Below are positions 34,307 to 42,714 of a stretch of 64,000 nt of DNA, in pieces. The notes under the pieces are model-generated. The model had not been told where the DNA came from. It made no database searches and saw only the letters and a list, made by a program, of their open reading frames with translations. Position numbers and translations under genes: made by a program. How positions within the stretch are numbered: position 1 is the first letter of the stretch; every line of letters begins with the position of its first letter. The stretch lies in NCBI GenBank assembly GCA_017409475.1, contig JAFQSP010000014.1, positions 124,001-188,000 of the forward strand, read 5' to 3'. The DNA comes from Clostridia bacterium (GTDB taxonomy: Bacteria > Bacillota > Clostridia > Oscillospirales > Acutalibacteraceae).

Positions 34307-35101
34307 TCACATTCCTCCTAAAAGCTTATTCCAAGTATTTTTGCCTACAACGCCATCGACCGTCAGCTCATTCTTTCCCTGGTAGTCGCGTACAGCCTTG
34401 TCGGTATCGGCGCCGAAATCACCATCAGCACCATGCTTACCGCAATCGTAGCCGTAGCCAATGAGTAAAATCTGCAATGCCTTTACATTAGCGCCCTCGC
34501 AACCCTTTTTTAATGTTTCAACCGTCACTTCGCAACTCTCCTTTACTTCCTCGTCATATTTCGGTCTGCCGTAGCCGGCTATTCGAGAATAACTCAGCTT
34601 ATACTTTTTCTTTGCCACGCAGCCGCCATTGGCAACAACGCCGCTTTTCGACGAAGTGTTACCCTCAATGGTGTAAACATAGCTCTTATCCACATCATAC
34701 ACAAGTCCGGTATGCGCTATGTCACTTTTTTTGCTACCATAAAAGAAAATCTGGTCGCCCACCTTTGGACTGGTGTGCAGTTGACCTTTTTCTTTGTAAT
34801 AGTTCCGCGACCACTTGCACCCTGCACCGCAGGACTTACTCGGCTGACAAAGCAGCTTTTTCGCCTTTTCAACACCAAAAGCCATAACAAAGCACCAATC
34901 AACGAACATATCACACCAAGCAAAGCCGTTTTTCTTTCCATTATAAAATCCGCTGTACTTGGTATCAAATTCGTAGGCATACTTGGTATAGTTGTTTTTT
35001 CCGGCATTTGCGGTCTTGCTGTAAAGGTTTGCATTCGATGTTTTTTCAAGATAGCCAACCTCGTCTTTTGCAATTTTGATAACGTCATTTGCCGTAGCCA
35101 T
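34307..35101 (-). CDS. Endolysin: CHAP amidase/peptidase plus peptidoglycan-binding domain
   Basis: A 264-residue lysin without signal peptide. CHAP domain residues ~1-180 with the catalytic Cys in NGFAWCDMFVDW and His in IAHTGLVYDV. A C-terminal PG_binding_1 domain (GANVKALQILLIGYGYDCG ... DGDFGADTDKAVRDYQ ... DGVVGKNTWNKLL) targets the wall. Followed by the holin, preceded by a small membrane protein: a standard lysis module. Confidence 0.93.
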   Translation of the reverse strand: MATANDVIKIAKDEVGYLEKTSNANLYSKTANAGKNNYTKYAYEFDTKYSGFYNGKKNGFAWCDMFVDWCFVMAFGVEKAKKLLCQPSKSCGAGCKWSRNYYKEKGQLHTSPKVGDQIFFYGSKKSDIAHTGLVYDVDKSYVYTIEGNTSSKSGVVANGGCVAKKKYKLSYSRIAGYGRPKYDEEVKESCEVTVETLKKGCEGANVKALQILLIGYGYDCGKHGADGDFGADTDKAVRDYQGKNELTVDGVVGKNTWNKLLGGM

Positions 35102-35115
35102 AAATTATCCCCCTT

Positions 35116-35400
35116 TTATGTGATGATTTCCCATTTTTTTACCTCGGCATAGATTTTATCTATGAACGAATTACCACCAAGTGCCTTATACGCCTCATAG
35201 AGAAAAACAAAGTTTTCGTACTCATATTGGCGAATAATCCCTTTTTCCCGATGGTGATAATATATCCTCAGCATCTCGCTCCGAAGCTGACACTTAGTGC
35301 CGTTTGAAATTCGGTTTACCTTCGCAAAAATCGGTGTAACAACCCCGACAAGCACCGCAATTTCACCCACAAGCGCTGCAATAGACGCCATACCCGACAT
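35116..35400 (-). CDS. Small phage membrane protein of the lysis/fibre region
   Basis: A 94-residue protein: one N-terminal transmembrane helix (residues ~5-25) then a helical cytosolic region with RIYYHHREKGIIRQYEYENF and YKALGGNSFIDKIY. This pattern is common next to lysins in clostridial phages, function unproven; it may be a second holin or antiholin. GGAGGAG before ATG 35400, two bases after the upstream stop. Confidence 0.75.
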   Translation of the reverse strand: MSGMASIAALVGEIAVLVGVVTPIFAKVNRISNGTKCQLRSEMLRIYYHHREKGIIRQYEYENFVFLYEAYKALGGNSFIDKIYAEVKKWEIIT

Positions 35401-35403
35401 TGG

Positions 35404-35598
35404 TTACTCCTCCCCTATTTCCAGCTCAAATTGCACCTCAGCTTGAATCTTTTCATATTCTTCAAGCGGTATTTCGTGCCAGTTTTCAGCGCTATCATTT
35501 TTACCGAGATAAATTTCTGTGCCATAAGCGCTTCCGTTGGTGAGGATTGCCCCCTCGCTTGCTATAAGTTTCTTTAATTCAATAATCTGTTCAATCAT
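35404..35598 (-). CDS. Small phage protein, unknown
   Basis: A 64-residue acidic protein (MIEQIIELKKLIASEGAILT onward). I choose ATG 35598, which overlaps the stop of the fibre gene (ATGA); the upstream ATG 35610 has AAAGG directly against it and no spacing. No known family. Confidence 0.6.
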   Translation of the reverse strand: MIEQIIELKKLIASEGAILTNGSAYGTEIYLGKNDSAENWHEIPLEEYEKIQAEVQFELEIGEE

Positions 35599-36404
35599 GC
35601 TAATGTCCATCCTTTCTCTGTTGCTGCCGCCTTTTCCGTATCTGAGAGTTTTGCAAGATTGGTTGCGCCAAGCGATAACGTTTTGGTTGTTCCTGTTCCT
35701 GCATAATTAAATAAAACGGATATAATATTCAGAAGGCTGTCTCGTGATAAAAGCGGGCAGGTGCTGAAATCAATATTATTGCCGATTTGACTACCCTCTG
35801 TAAAAGAGATGTTGGTTAACTTGGAATCACCACTAAAACACTGAGTAAAAACCGTCCCCTTATATACTGTCAGCCCCTCAATAGTTGTAAGCTCAGGAGA
35901 ATTTGCAAACATACCGTCAGTGGCTACTCCTGCAGGCATCGTAATTTTCGGAATTTCAGTAAACTTGGTGTACTGAAACGCATTACTCATATTAGTACAT
36001 TGTGACAAATCAATACTAACCTTACATTCGTTTAACCGCGCCTTTAAACTACCTACATGCGTTTCGGTATACCAAGCATAAAACATAGCTTGTGCGCTAC
36101 CTTTCACCACAATATCGTACTTGGGATAAAAATTTGAAAAATCCCAGCCGTGTCCTAAATAAGCCATTTGGTAAATTGCTCTGTTACCGTTCTGTTGATT
36201 TGCATCCCAAAAGGTATCATACTGCTCTTGTTTGCCGTCAGCATAACCCTCGTCATAGTTCTCGTCGCTTATTTCCAACACTTTCGGTACAAGGGTGTTG
36301 AGGGTTTCGCTTTGACTTGCCGATACACCTTTTGTTATAAGATTATCAGCTAATGCGTTCTTTTGAGCAACCAAATCATTTAAATAATCTGCAGTTGTCG
36401 GCAT
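35595..36404 (-). CDS. Tail fibre/receptor-binding protein with BspA-like LRR region
   Basis: A 269-residue protein. The N-terminus (TADYLNDLVAQKNALADNL) is a motif common at the start of Gram-positive phage fibre proteins. The middle (CTNMSNAFQYTKFTEIP, GMFANSPELTTIEG, FSGDSKLTNISF) is a BspA/surface leucine-rich repeat. The end (LGATNLAKLSDTEKAAATEK) is a common fibre tail. Probably binds the host surface. TAATG overlap with the upstream fibre gene. Confidence 0.78.
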   Translation of the reverse strand: MPTTADYLNDLVAQKNALADNLITKGVSASQSETLNTLVPKVLEISDENYDEGYADGKQEQYDTFWDANQQNGNRAIYQMAYLGHGWDFSNFYPKYDIVVKGSAQAMFYAWYTETHVGSLKARLNECKVSIDLSQCTNMSNAFQYTKFTEIPKITMPAGVATDGMFANSPELTTIEGLTVYKGTVFTQCFSGDSKLTNISFTEGSQIGNNIDFSTCPLLSRDSLLNIISVLFNYAGTGTTKTLSLGATNLAKLSDTEKAAATEKGWTLA

Positions 36405-37486
36405 TATTCATTCACCCCACTTACCACTGTCGCAAGAATTGAATTGATATTGCCAATAGTTGAGTCAAGTTCGTCTTTTGACACAGCACCGATGTTTTCT
36501 CTTGCAATCTGTTTGTGCTCGTCGTCAAATTCTTGAACAAACACTGTAGTTACACAGCTGCTTTGTACATAATCCAAGGTAACCTGCCGTTCCAACTCCT
36601 GAAAAATTTCACTTACTGCTTCGGTGACGGCTTTGTTCTGAACAGGATTTGTACTTCCACTATCTAAGCAATTATCGATTTCGAGCAACCCTATTATCTC
36701 GCTCTTGTCATCTTCGGTGAGAATATAACTGTCGCCTTTTTCACCCTTTTGTCCTCTTGGGCCGGTGCTTCCGGTTGCGCCCTTATCGCCCTTGTCGCCT
36801 TTATCACCTTTGAGGTCGGCTGACGAAGTACCGCTTGCCGAGGTGACAGTCAGCACAGTTCCATTCCACTTATGTGTAGCAGCAGTTCCATCCTTACCGT
36901 CCTTGCCATCAGCACCGTCAAATTGTCCGCTCTCCTTTAGCTCAGTCAAGGTGTTGAATATAATCTCGTCAATCTCTTCAAGCGATTGCCCCGCCAAATA
37001 AGAGGCATTCTTAGCCAAAACAGCCGACCTTTCCGCACGTTCAGCGCAATCACTTGCCTTTAAAACAAGCCCGGAAAGATCCTCTACCGCCTTTACCTCG
37101 GCTTCGTCGCCGTGAAAGCTCGGCTCAAAATACAACCGCATACCAAAAGTATAAAGCAGCTTTTTAGTTTCATTTTCAGCATATTCGGTAAAAACAAGAC
37201 GCACCTCAGCGTTTCCGCCCTGAGCCGTAGCCGCCTGGGGAAGCTCGTAAATAATGCTGCTTTCATTAATATAAGTCATCGGCTCACCAAGATAATGAGC
37301 GCCTGCTCCATCGACGAGGTCGATTCGGTAACATACCTCCCCCGCAAGCGATTTGAGCGCCGAAACAAGCTCATCGGTGAGCGTAATTTCAATTTCGGTG
37401 GCGTTATGCTCACCCTGAATACCGCCAAACTGCACAGTATCCGGGCTTATCGAATCAATGCCAACCGTAAAGTTAAGTTTTCTCAT
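36404..37486 (-). CDS. Phage fibre protein with BppU-like domain and collagen-like repeat
   Basis: A 360-residue protein: N-terminal beta-sandwich (~1-120) of the BppU/baseplate upper protein type; a helical linker; a collagen-like Gly-X-Y stretch at ~195-250 (DGADGKDGKDG, then GDKGDKGDKGATGSTGPRG) expected to trimerise; and a C-terminal segment with STNPVQNKAVTEAV, a widespread fibre motif. AAAAGGAGAAACG precedes the ATG. It lies between terminase and the receptor-binding gene. Confidence 0.82.
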   Translation of the reverse strand: MRKLNFTVGIDSISPDTVQFGGIQGEHNATEIEITLTDELVSALKSLAGEVCYRIDLVDGAGAHYLGEPMTYINESSIIYELPQAATAQGGNAEVRLVFTEYAENETKKLLYTFGMRLYFEPSFHGDEAEVKAVEDLSGLVLKASDCAERAERSAVLAKNASYLAGQSLEEIDEIIFNTLTELKESGQFDGADGKDGKDGTAATHKWNGTVLTVTSASGTSSADLKGDKGDKGDKGATGSTGPRGQKGEKGDSYILTEDDKSEIIGLLEIDNCLDSGSTNPVQNKAVTEAVSEIFQELERQVTLDYVQSSCVTTVFVQEFDDEHKQIARENIGAVSKDELDSTIGNINSILATVVSGVNE

Positions 37487-37508
37487 TTCGTTTCTCCTTT
37501 TTCATTTT

Positions 37509-38822
37509 TTATGTCCATCCGCCCTTAAAATCAGACGGTGATAAGAGCCCTTCACCCCTCACCCTTTTCTTTGGCTCGGTCGGTTTAAAGCCACGAATAT
37601 CCTGGGCTGCATATCTCAGCGCATCCATGAGATGATTGTCGCTGTCAACAGGATACCTGTCCATCGAGCCGTCTTTCAGCTTGCGGAATCGGTAGCTGCC
37701 AAGCTCCTTGAGGGTGTTTTTGCAAAGAGGATGAACGATAATTTCATACTCCTGAATGCCTACAATTCCGTTAATAATGCTGTCTCTGCCCTTTTCGGAG
37801 GGGACTATCCTCGTTATCCCAAGTCGCCTCAAATCGTCGTTTGATTTCGGCTCGGCTGAATCGGCTCGGATACGCTCCTTTTGGTATCCCTTGCGCTTTA
37901 TCATGGCGGCTATGTCGGAATTGAGCATTCGCCTTTCGTAATGCTCATCGAAAATATAAATCCGCTTTTCAACCTGATTTACCGCTGCAGCAATAAAGGC
38001 CGTCGGGTCATTTGTATACCCGTAATCGAGCCCGAAAATATGCCGAAATTGCCACTCCTTACCCCTCTCGATTTCATCAAGGCAAAAATCCTCACTTCGC
38101 CAATTTTCAAAAACCAACCCCTCGCTTACTCCCCATTCGCCAAGTCCCGCAACAGCGTATCGACGCGGATTATTTATCCGCATACTGTCAAAAACGGCAA
38201 TGTCTGTCTCGTCAAGAAATTCATTATCCTTATAGGTCGTCGAATAGGTGGTCACCGCATCGTTCTTTTTATCAAAAAAGCGGCTTTTTAGCCAATGCTG
38301 CTCACTCCAGGGGTTAAAGGTGATGGTCGTTTGCTTAAAAAGGGGCGGCGGCACGCTTCCTCTCGGCACCGAAAGGTCAAGCTGGTCAAATGCCGACTCC
38401 TGCTCAATCTCGTATGCCTCCTCCACCCAAACCCAGCAAAGATGACCGCTCGCAACTGTGGTCGAGGCGAGCTTCAGCGGGTCATCAAATCCGCGAAAAA
38501 GTATCTTTTGCCCGGTAGGAAGATAGGTCAGCTCCATGGGCGACACGGTCGATTTCCATAGCTCACCTACGCCAAGCCGCTCAATTGCCCAGTTAAGCTG
38601 AGCGAAGGTTGAGGAGCGATGGGTATCCATAACCTGACGAACGCAAAGCAGATTTGAGCCGCTGTATTTCATCAGCCGAACAATAAAATTAAGGGCGCAG
38701 GTGGTCGATTTTTTCGACCCCTTACCCCCTTTGAGTACCCTGTACCTGCTTTTATCGGTCCAGAATTTGTCATATCCACTGCCTACTATTTCGCTAACCC
38801 TCTTATCCACGCGGCAACACAT
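37509..38822 (-). CDS. terL: Phage terminase large subunit (PBSX type)
   Basis: A 437-residue TerL. ATPase: VLKGGKGSKKSTT (Walker A-like, ~30-42), LCWVWVEEAYE (Walker B). Nuclease: FGLDYGYTNDPTAF, ADSAEPKSNDDLRRLG and VDSDNHLMDALRYA supply acidic residues. It powers DNA packaging through the portal. It overlaps the upstream 114-aa gene by 20 nt. No strong ribosome site is visible at ATG 38822, so a nearby downstream start such as GTG is possible; translation is probably coupled. Confidence 0.93.
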   Translation of the reverse strand: MCCRVDKRVSEIVGSGYDKFWTDKSRYRVLKGGKGSKKSTTCALNFIVRLMKYSGSNLLCVRQVMDTHRSSTFAQLNWAIERLGVGELWKSTVSPMELTYLPTGQKILFRGFDDPLKLASTTVASGHLCWVWVEEAYEIEQESAFDQLDLSVPRGSVPPPLFKQTTITFNPWSEQHWLKSRFFDKKNDAVTTYSTTYKDNEFLDETDIAVFDSMRINNPRRYAVAGLGEWGVSEGLVFENWRSEDFCLDEIERGKEWQFRHIFGLDYGYTNDPTAFIAAAVNQVEKRIYIFDEHYERRMLNSDIAAMIKRKGYQKERIRADSAEPKSNDDLRRLGITRIVPSEKGRDSIINGIVGIQEYEIIVHPLCKNTLKELGSYRFRKLKDGSMDRYPVDSDNHLMDALRYAAQDIRGFKPTEPKKRVRGEGLLSPSDFKGGWT

Positions 38823-39147
38823 CGATTATGCGGTCGCTGGTCGCCAGTGAACCCCTCTTTCGATTATAAAGGTCGCAGAAAAATGCGCTAATTTCGTCGT
38901 CTCCCTCACTCTGGGCAATAAACATGGCAAGTCCGTAAACCAATACGTCAAGTGCCAGCTTTTCGTCAATCAAAAGTTCATCGGACATCGCCTTTATCGG
39001 CGTAAATTCGATGTTTTTTGCCCTGCACACATCGATATAAGCCGCGTTAATAAGTGGAATCGCCCTCTGCTTTATGCTCTCTATATGGCTGTCACCCGTA
39101 TATCCGATGAGTGAAATAGCCCTCAAAAAAATATTTGCCGCCGTCAT
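38803..39147 (-). CDS. Putative head-tail connector/adaptor protein
   Basis: A 114-residue helical protein (MTAANIFLRAISLIGYTGDS onward). The pattern LINAAYIDVCRA...ALDVLVYGLAMFIAQSEGD...FFCDLYNRKR fits the gp6/gp15-type adaptor proteins that attach to the portal. The start overlaps the portal stop by 4 nt (ATGA). Assignment by position and helix layout. Confidence 0.6.
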   Translation of the reverse strand: MTAANIFLRAISLIGYTGDSHIESIKQRAIPLINAAYIDVCRAKNIEFTPIKAMSDELLIDEKLALDVLVYGLAMFIAQSEGDDEISAFFCDLYNRKRGSLATSDRIIDVLPRG

Positions 39148-40886
39148 ATTTTAACCCCCTCTGAAAGCTCCTTTATCGCCATAATTTCGCTGTCGGTAAG
39201 ATCGCCGATACTGCTCTCTACGCTGTCGGCGAAAATTTCCGCCTCGCTCTTTTTACGCTCAATTTCAATCGGCACGCCGTCCAGCTCCTTAATAAGTCCG
39301 CCAATGTCGGTAATAATTCCGTCGGGAAGTCGCTTCAAATACTGCTTCAATGTGATTGCGCCACGTGAAAGCAGGTTGTCGAGGGTCTTTATCGACTGGC
39401 TTTCGCTCCAGACGGTGCCTGCGCCAACGTCAACCCTTGTGCTTATAATAAGCTTGCGATAACGGTCGCTGTCAAAAGGCATATACCATGTTCCGTTTTC
39501 GTCAACAATTTTAAGTGAACGCGGACCATACATCGAAATCCAGAATTCCGCCCAAATTCTCGCCACGTCCTCACAGAACATATAGAATCGGTTTCTCACC
39601 GTGTCGAGAGGCATCATAGCCGCCTCACGAACGGCAATAATAGCCGAGGTATTATTCGGGCTGATGTCGCCGAGTGCAGCATCGTTAGCACCTGCCTGAG
39701 TAAGCGTGTTGGAAATCAGCGACGAAATATTGCTTTCGAAGCTCGGCGAAAAGGTCGGCGGCGAAACATAGCATATGGCCGAGCGAGCCTCCTCAGGCGA
39801 ACCGAACACCTTTATAATCTGACCCGGGTCGTTGGTAACAGGGCCGTTTACAATGTCACCATTCACCGTCATAATCGGCATACCCATCATCATAACCGCC
39901 CAAACGTTTGCCGTCAGCATGCGGTTAATGGCAATCTGGTTCGGGATAAGATAGGTGATTTCACTGTCACCATATACGGAATTTTTGCGGTCCTGCCAAT
40001 TAAACTTGGCTATCGGATAAAGGCGAATTTTCATATCAAAAACGGGACGAATTGTAGCCCCGTTTACGACCTGAACCGCCTTTACGGTCATTTCGCCCTG
40101 CTCATTCGGCTCCTTCCACATTTTTGTAAGAAGGGTTGTTTTACCTCCATCGGAATCAGCGTCACCGATTGCCTCAATTTCGCTCTGAGGTCGGCCATAC
40201 TTTTTAGCAAGCGCCTTTAATTCGTCGGTTGCCTTTCTCTGCGAAATAATGATATACGGCTGCTTTTGAATCTCCTCAATCGAGCTGTCGCCGAAGTAAA
40301 CGTTTTCAACGTCGAGCACTTCGCAGGCAATATCACCCTTTATGGCGCATTTTCTCTCAAGGTCGGCATAAAGCCCCGTTTCGCATTCGCTGTCCCAGTA
40401 GGTATAAATGAGTCCCGTTCCCGAAATATACGCATTTCTCAGCGCATCAAATCGCAGCTTCGAGTAACGAAGACGCTCCTCGGTTACTCGATAATAGTCG
40501 CCGAGAGCCGACATAACGAGCACCGTTTCCTCCTCATGAGAAAGATTTTTGAGCTGCTCGCCCCTTGCCATTTTTCCACGAAGGGCATCGGTCTTTTTCG
40601 ACAGCTCAATTGTATTCGGAACGCCGTCAGCCGAAAATGAAACGGTCACTAAATTAGCGGTAATCGCCGCCATTTTATAGTCACCGATTCGCTTAATCAC
40701 GTTATGACGTACAAGCGGTCGGTCGGTACCGCAACGTGCTCCGTGCCACTGGTCGCCGACAAAAAATCGCTCATTCACTCTCGACTGCTCGTAAATCCCC
40801 TTTTCACCGATAAGCTCCTTGTGTTCTCTTGCCGCCTTAAATTCGGCAAAGACGGTTTCGGGCGCAACCCTACTTAATTTTTGCAT
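39144..40886 (-). CDS. Phage portal protein (podovirus/P22-like)
   Basis: A 580-residue portal that forms the dodecameric DNA channel. Typical segments: YEQSRVNERFFVGDQWHGA (N-terminus), SGTGLIYTYWDSE, NSVYGDSEITYLIPNQIAINRML, and NTSAIIAVREAAMMPLDTVR near residue 420. This layout is that of P22-type podoviral portals rather than HK97-type ones. AAGGAGTGATAAA precedes ATG 40886. First gene of the second structural operon. Confidence 0.88.
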   Translation of the reverse strand: MQKLSRVAPETVFAEFKAAREHKELIGEKGIYEQSRVNERFFVGDQWHGARCGTDRPLVRHNVIKRIGDYKMAAITANLVTVSFSADGVPNTIELSKKTDALRGKMARGEQLKNLSHEEETVLVMSALGDYYRVTEERLRYSKLRFDALRNAYISGTGLIYTYWDSECETGLYADLERKCAIKGDIACEVLDVENVYFGDSSIEEIQKQPYIIISQRKATDELKALAKKYGRPQSEIEAIGDADSDGGKTTLLTKMWKEPNEQGEMTVKAVQVVNGATIRPVFDMKIRLYPIAKFNWQDRKNSVYGDSEITYLIPNQIAINRMLTANVWAVMMMGMPIMTVNGDIVNGPVTNDPGQIIKVFGSPEEARSAICYVSPPTFSPSFESNISSLISNTLTQAGANDAALGDISPNNTSAIIAVREAAMMPLDTVRNRFYMFCEDVARIWAEFWISMYGPRSLKIVDENGTWYMPFDSDRYRKLIISTRVDVGAGTVWSESQSIKTLDNLLSRGAITLKQYLKRLPDGIITDIGGLIKELDGVPIEIERKKSEAEIFADSVESSIGDLTDSEIMAIKELSEGVKI

Positions 40887-41007
40887 TTTATCACTCCTTT
40901 TAAGTATAAAAAAAGAGCCAAAAGTGTCGTCAACCTTACTCTGTCGCCAATTTTTACGACAAAGAAGGTAACAAAACCGGCCGGTATCTCACTTTTGCTC
41001 CGAATAC

Positions 41008-41042
41008 AACATATCATCTTTTGACCCTGACATTCTATGACA
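41008..41042 (-). promoter_or_regulatory. Putative late promoter of the portal-terminase-lysis operon
   Basis: Minus strand: TGTCATAGAATGTCAGG (41042-41026), 9 nt, TGATATGTT. Same motif and spacing as at 30653-30619. Here the core is an almost perfect palindrome (CCTGACATTCTATGACAGG). The leader to the portal ATG is about 110-120 nt. Confidence 0.55.
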
Positions 41043-41188
41043 GGATTTAATTTTTTTGTGTCAATGCGAGGTTTCACTCATATACTGTCACCAAGGGGGA
41101 AGTTTCTGACGGGCCCGTTTTGTGTCGGTGACGGTGTCGGCATCGTCCTTTGACCTGCCGCACATTTTTCAGTTTACCCCCATAATAT
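41043..41188. other. Right prophage boundary spacer
   Basis: Noncoding DNA between the portal operon promoter and the MATE terminator. It contains a 10-bp palindrome ACGGGCCCGT near 41110 and a TTGACA on the minus strand (41064-41059). No integrase gene, tRNA gene or direct repeat matching the left edge was found. Confidence 0.5.
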
Positions 41189-41230
41189 AAAAAAAGTGAC
41201 CGCCCTTTTTAAAAGGAACGGTCACTTTTA
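41189..41230. terminator. Terminator of the MATE gene
   Basis: AAAAAGTGACCG/CGGTCACTTTT stem with A and T runs at both ends; usable in both directions. Confidence 0.85.
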
Positions 41231-41251
41231 ATTTTTCACTATTAAGCTTTT

Positions 41252-42586
41252 TTACGCAAGCTTTTTCCCTTTCCAGTTGCCGAATCGATAGAAACAATAT
41301 GACATTATGGCGGCCACAGCCCAGCCAATTATCCACGACGAAGCAACCCCCATCATGTCGAAGAATGGTGCCAGCGCATAAGAAAGAGCAACCCTCAGCA
41401 GCAAATCGGTAAAAGTAGCTATTGCAAAAAGCTTCATAGCCCCTGCGCCACTTGTTACAGCGTCGCTGACCATCTTTACTGACACAACGACATAGAAAGA
41501 ACTAATAATTTTTATACACTCGGTACCGATTTTTAGCGCCTCGCTGCTGCTACCTGTTTCGAGAAACATCGAGATAAAGAAATCGCCGAAAAGCATATAT
41601 GCCACTGTAAAAAGACCCGCAACTGCGGAACTAACAAGTATTGCCGCACGAAACCCCTTTTTAACCCGGTCATAGTTCCCTGCGCCAACGTTTTGTGCCG
41701 TGAAAGCGGACATAGCTCTCGACATAGTATAAATACTTGTAATAGCGAAGGTGTTCAGCTTCACAACGGCGGAAAATCCCGCAATAACCGCTGAGCCGTA
41801 GCCGTTAATCAACCACTGAACAAGCATATTGCCGACCGAAACGAAACTCTGCTGTGTAATTGTTTGGCTCGAAACTCGGGTAAGATTACGCAGCATGGTG
41901 AATGAAAAAATCTCGTATTTTTCCGATTTCATTTTTCCGAGGCGGATAATCAAAGTAAGCACCGCAAAAATGCAAGCAAGCCCCTGCGTGATAAATGTCG
42001 CCCAAGCGGCACCTGCGACGCCCCAACCATACTCTGCGACAAAAATGTAGTCGAGCGCAACATTCGCAACCGACGAGGCTATAAGAAACCAAAGAGGCGT
42101 CTTTGAATCGCCGAGCGCAGTAAACGCACCATTTGCTATATTATAAAGGGATAAAAACAGAAATCCGCCAATGTAAATTCTAAAATATTCGGTTGCCTCG
42201 GCGGAAATATTGGTAGGTGTATTCATTGCCGTCATAATCTGAGGCGCAAAGATGAGAGCCCCCACCGAAAGCACCGTTGACAGCGCCGCCAGAGTAATCA
42301 TTGAGGTACTGACGGCCGTTTTCATCTCACGCACTCGGCCTGCGCCAAAAAGCTGAGAAATAATAATCGAACATCCGGCATTAGAGCCAAATGCAATCGC
42401 CATAAAAATCATCGCTACGGGATATGAAGCGCCAATTGCCGCAAGTGCGCTTTCACCGGCGAATTTGCCCGCAATAACGCTATCGGCTATGGTATAAAGC
42501 TGCTGAAAAATCGTACTAAGTAAAATCGGCATAGCGAAAAGGAAAATAACCTTTGACGGTCTGCCTTCGGTCAATTTTTGTGCCAC
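41252..42586 (-). CDS. MATE family multidrug exporter
   Basis: A ~444-residue, twelve-helix cation-coupled exporter. FAMPILLSTIFQQLYTIADSVIAG and ALAAIGASYPV are the N-lobe signature, and the C-lobe repeats it (NLTRVSSQTITQQSFVSVGNML). I place the start at GTG 42586 with GTGAGGTG upstream: an ATG at 42628 lies before the predicted transcription start. Own promoter and terminator. Substrate unknown. Confidence 0.9.
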   Translation of the reverse strand: MAQKLTEGRPSKVIFLFAMPILLSTIFQQLYTIADSVIAGKFAGESALAAIGASYPVAMIFMAIAFGSNAGCSIIISQLFGAGRVREMKTAVSTSMITLAALSTVLSVGALIFAPQIMTAMNTPTNISAEATEYFRIYIGGFLFLSLYNIANGAFTALGDSKTPLWFLIASSVANVALDYIFVAEYGWGVAGAAWATFITQGLACIFAVLTLIIRLGKMKSEKYEIFSFTMLRNLTRVSSQTITQQSFVSVGNMLVQWLINGYGSAVIAGFSAVVKLNTFAITSIYTMSRAMSAFTAQNVGAGNYDRVKKGFRAAILVSSAVAGLFTVAYMLFGDFFISMFLETGSSSEALKIGTECIKIISSFYVVVSVKMVSDAVTSGAGAMKLFAIATFTDLLLRVALSYALAPFFDMMGVASSWIIGWAVAAIMSYCFYRFGNWKGKKLA

Positions 42587-42631
42587 CTGCACCTCACACC
42601 TTTTTTTGACAAATTTTTTCTCTACCACCGT

Positions 42632-42660
42632 ATTATAACCCCCCCGCTCCTTTTATACAA
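42632..42660 (-). promoter_or_regulatory. Promoter of the MATE gene
   Basis: Minus strand TTGTAT (42660-42655), 17-bp spacer, TATAAT (42637-42632). Confidence 0.6.
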
Positions 42661-42675
42661 GTGGCAAAAAAGCAC

Positions 42676-42705
42676 AAAAAACCGACCTGTAAAAACAGGT
42701 CGGTT
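42676..42705 (-). terminator. Terminator of trpB
   Basis: Minus strand AACCGACCTGT/ACAGGTCGGTT stem with a TTTT loop and a T6 run. Confidence 0.92.
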
Positions 42706-42714
42706 ATGAATTTA

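Noticed and set aside
40874..41077. 67-codon minus-strand frame before portal
   Set aside because: It contains the late-promoter motif and overlaps the portal ribosome site; the translation looks random.
25060..41250. att sites for the prophage
   Set aside because: I compared the flanks by eye. The only long repeat is the terminator pair 25065/26293, both on the left side; nothing matches the right edge.
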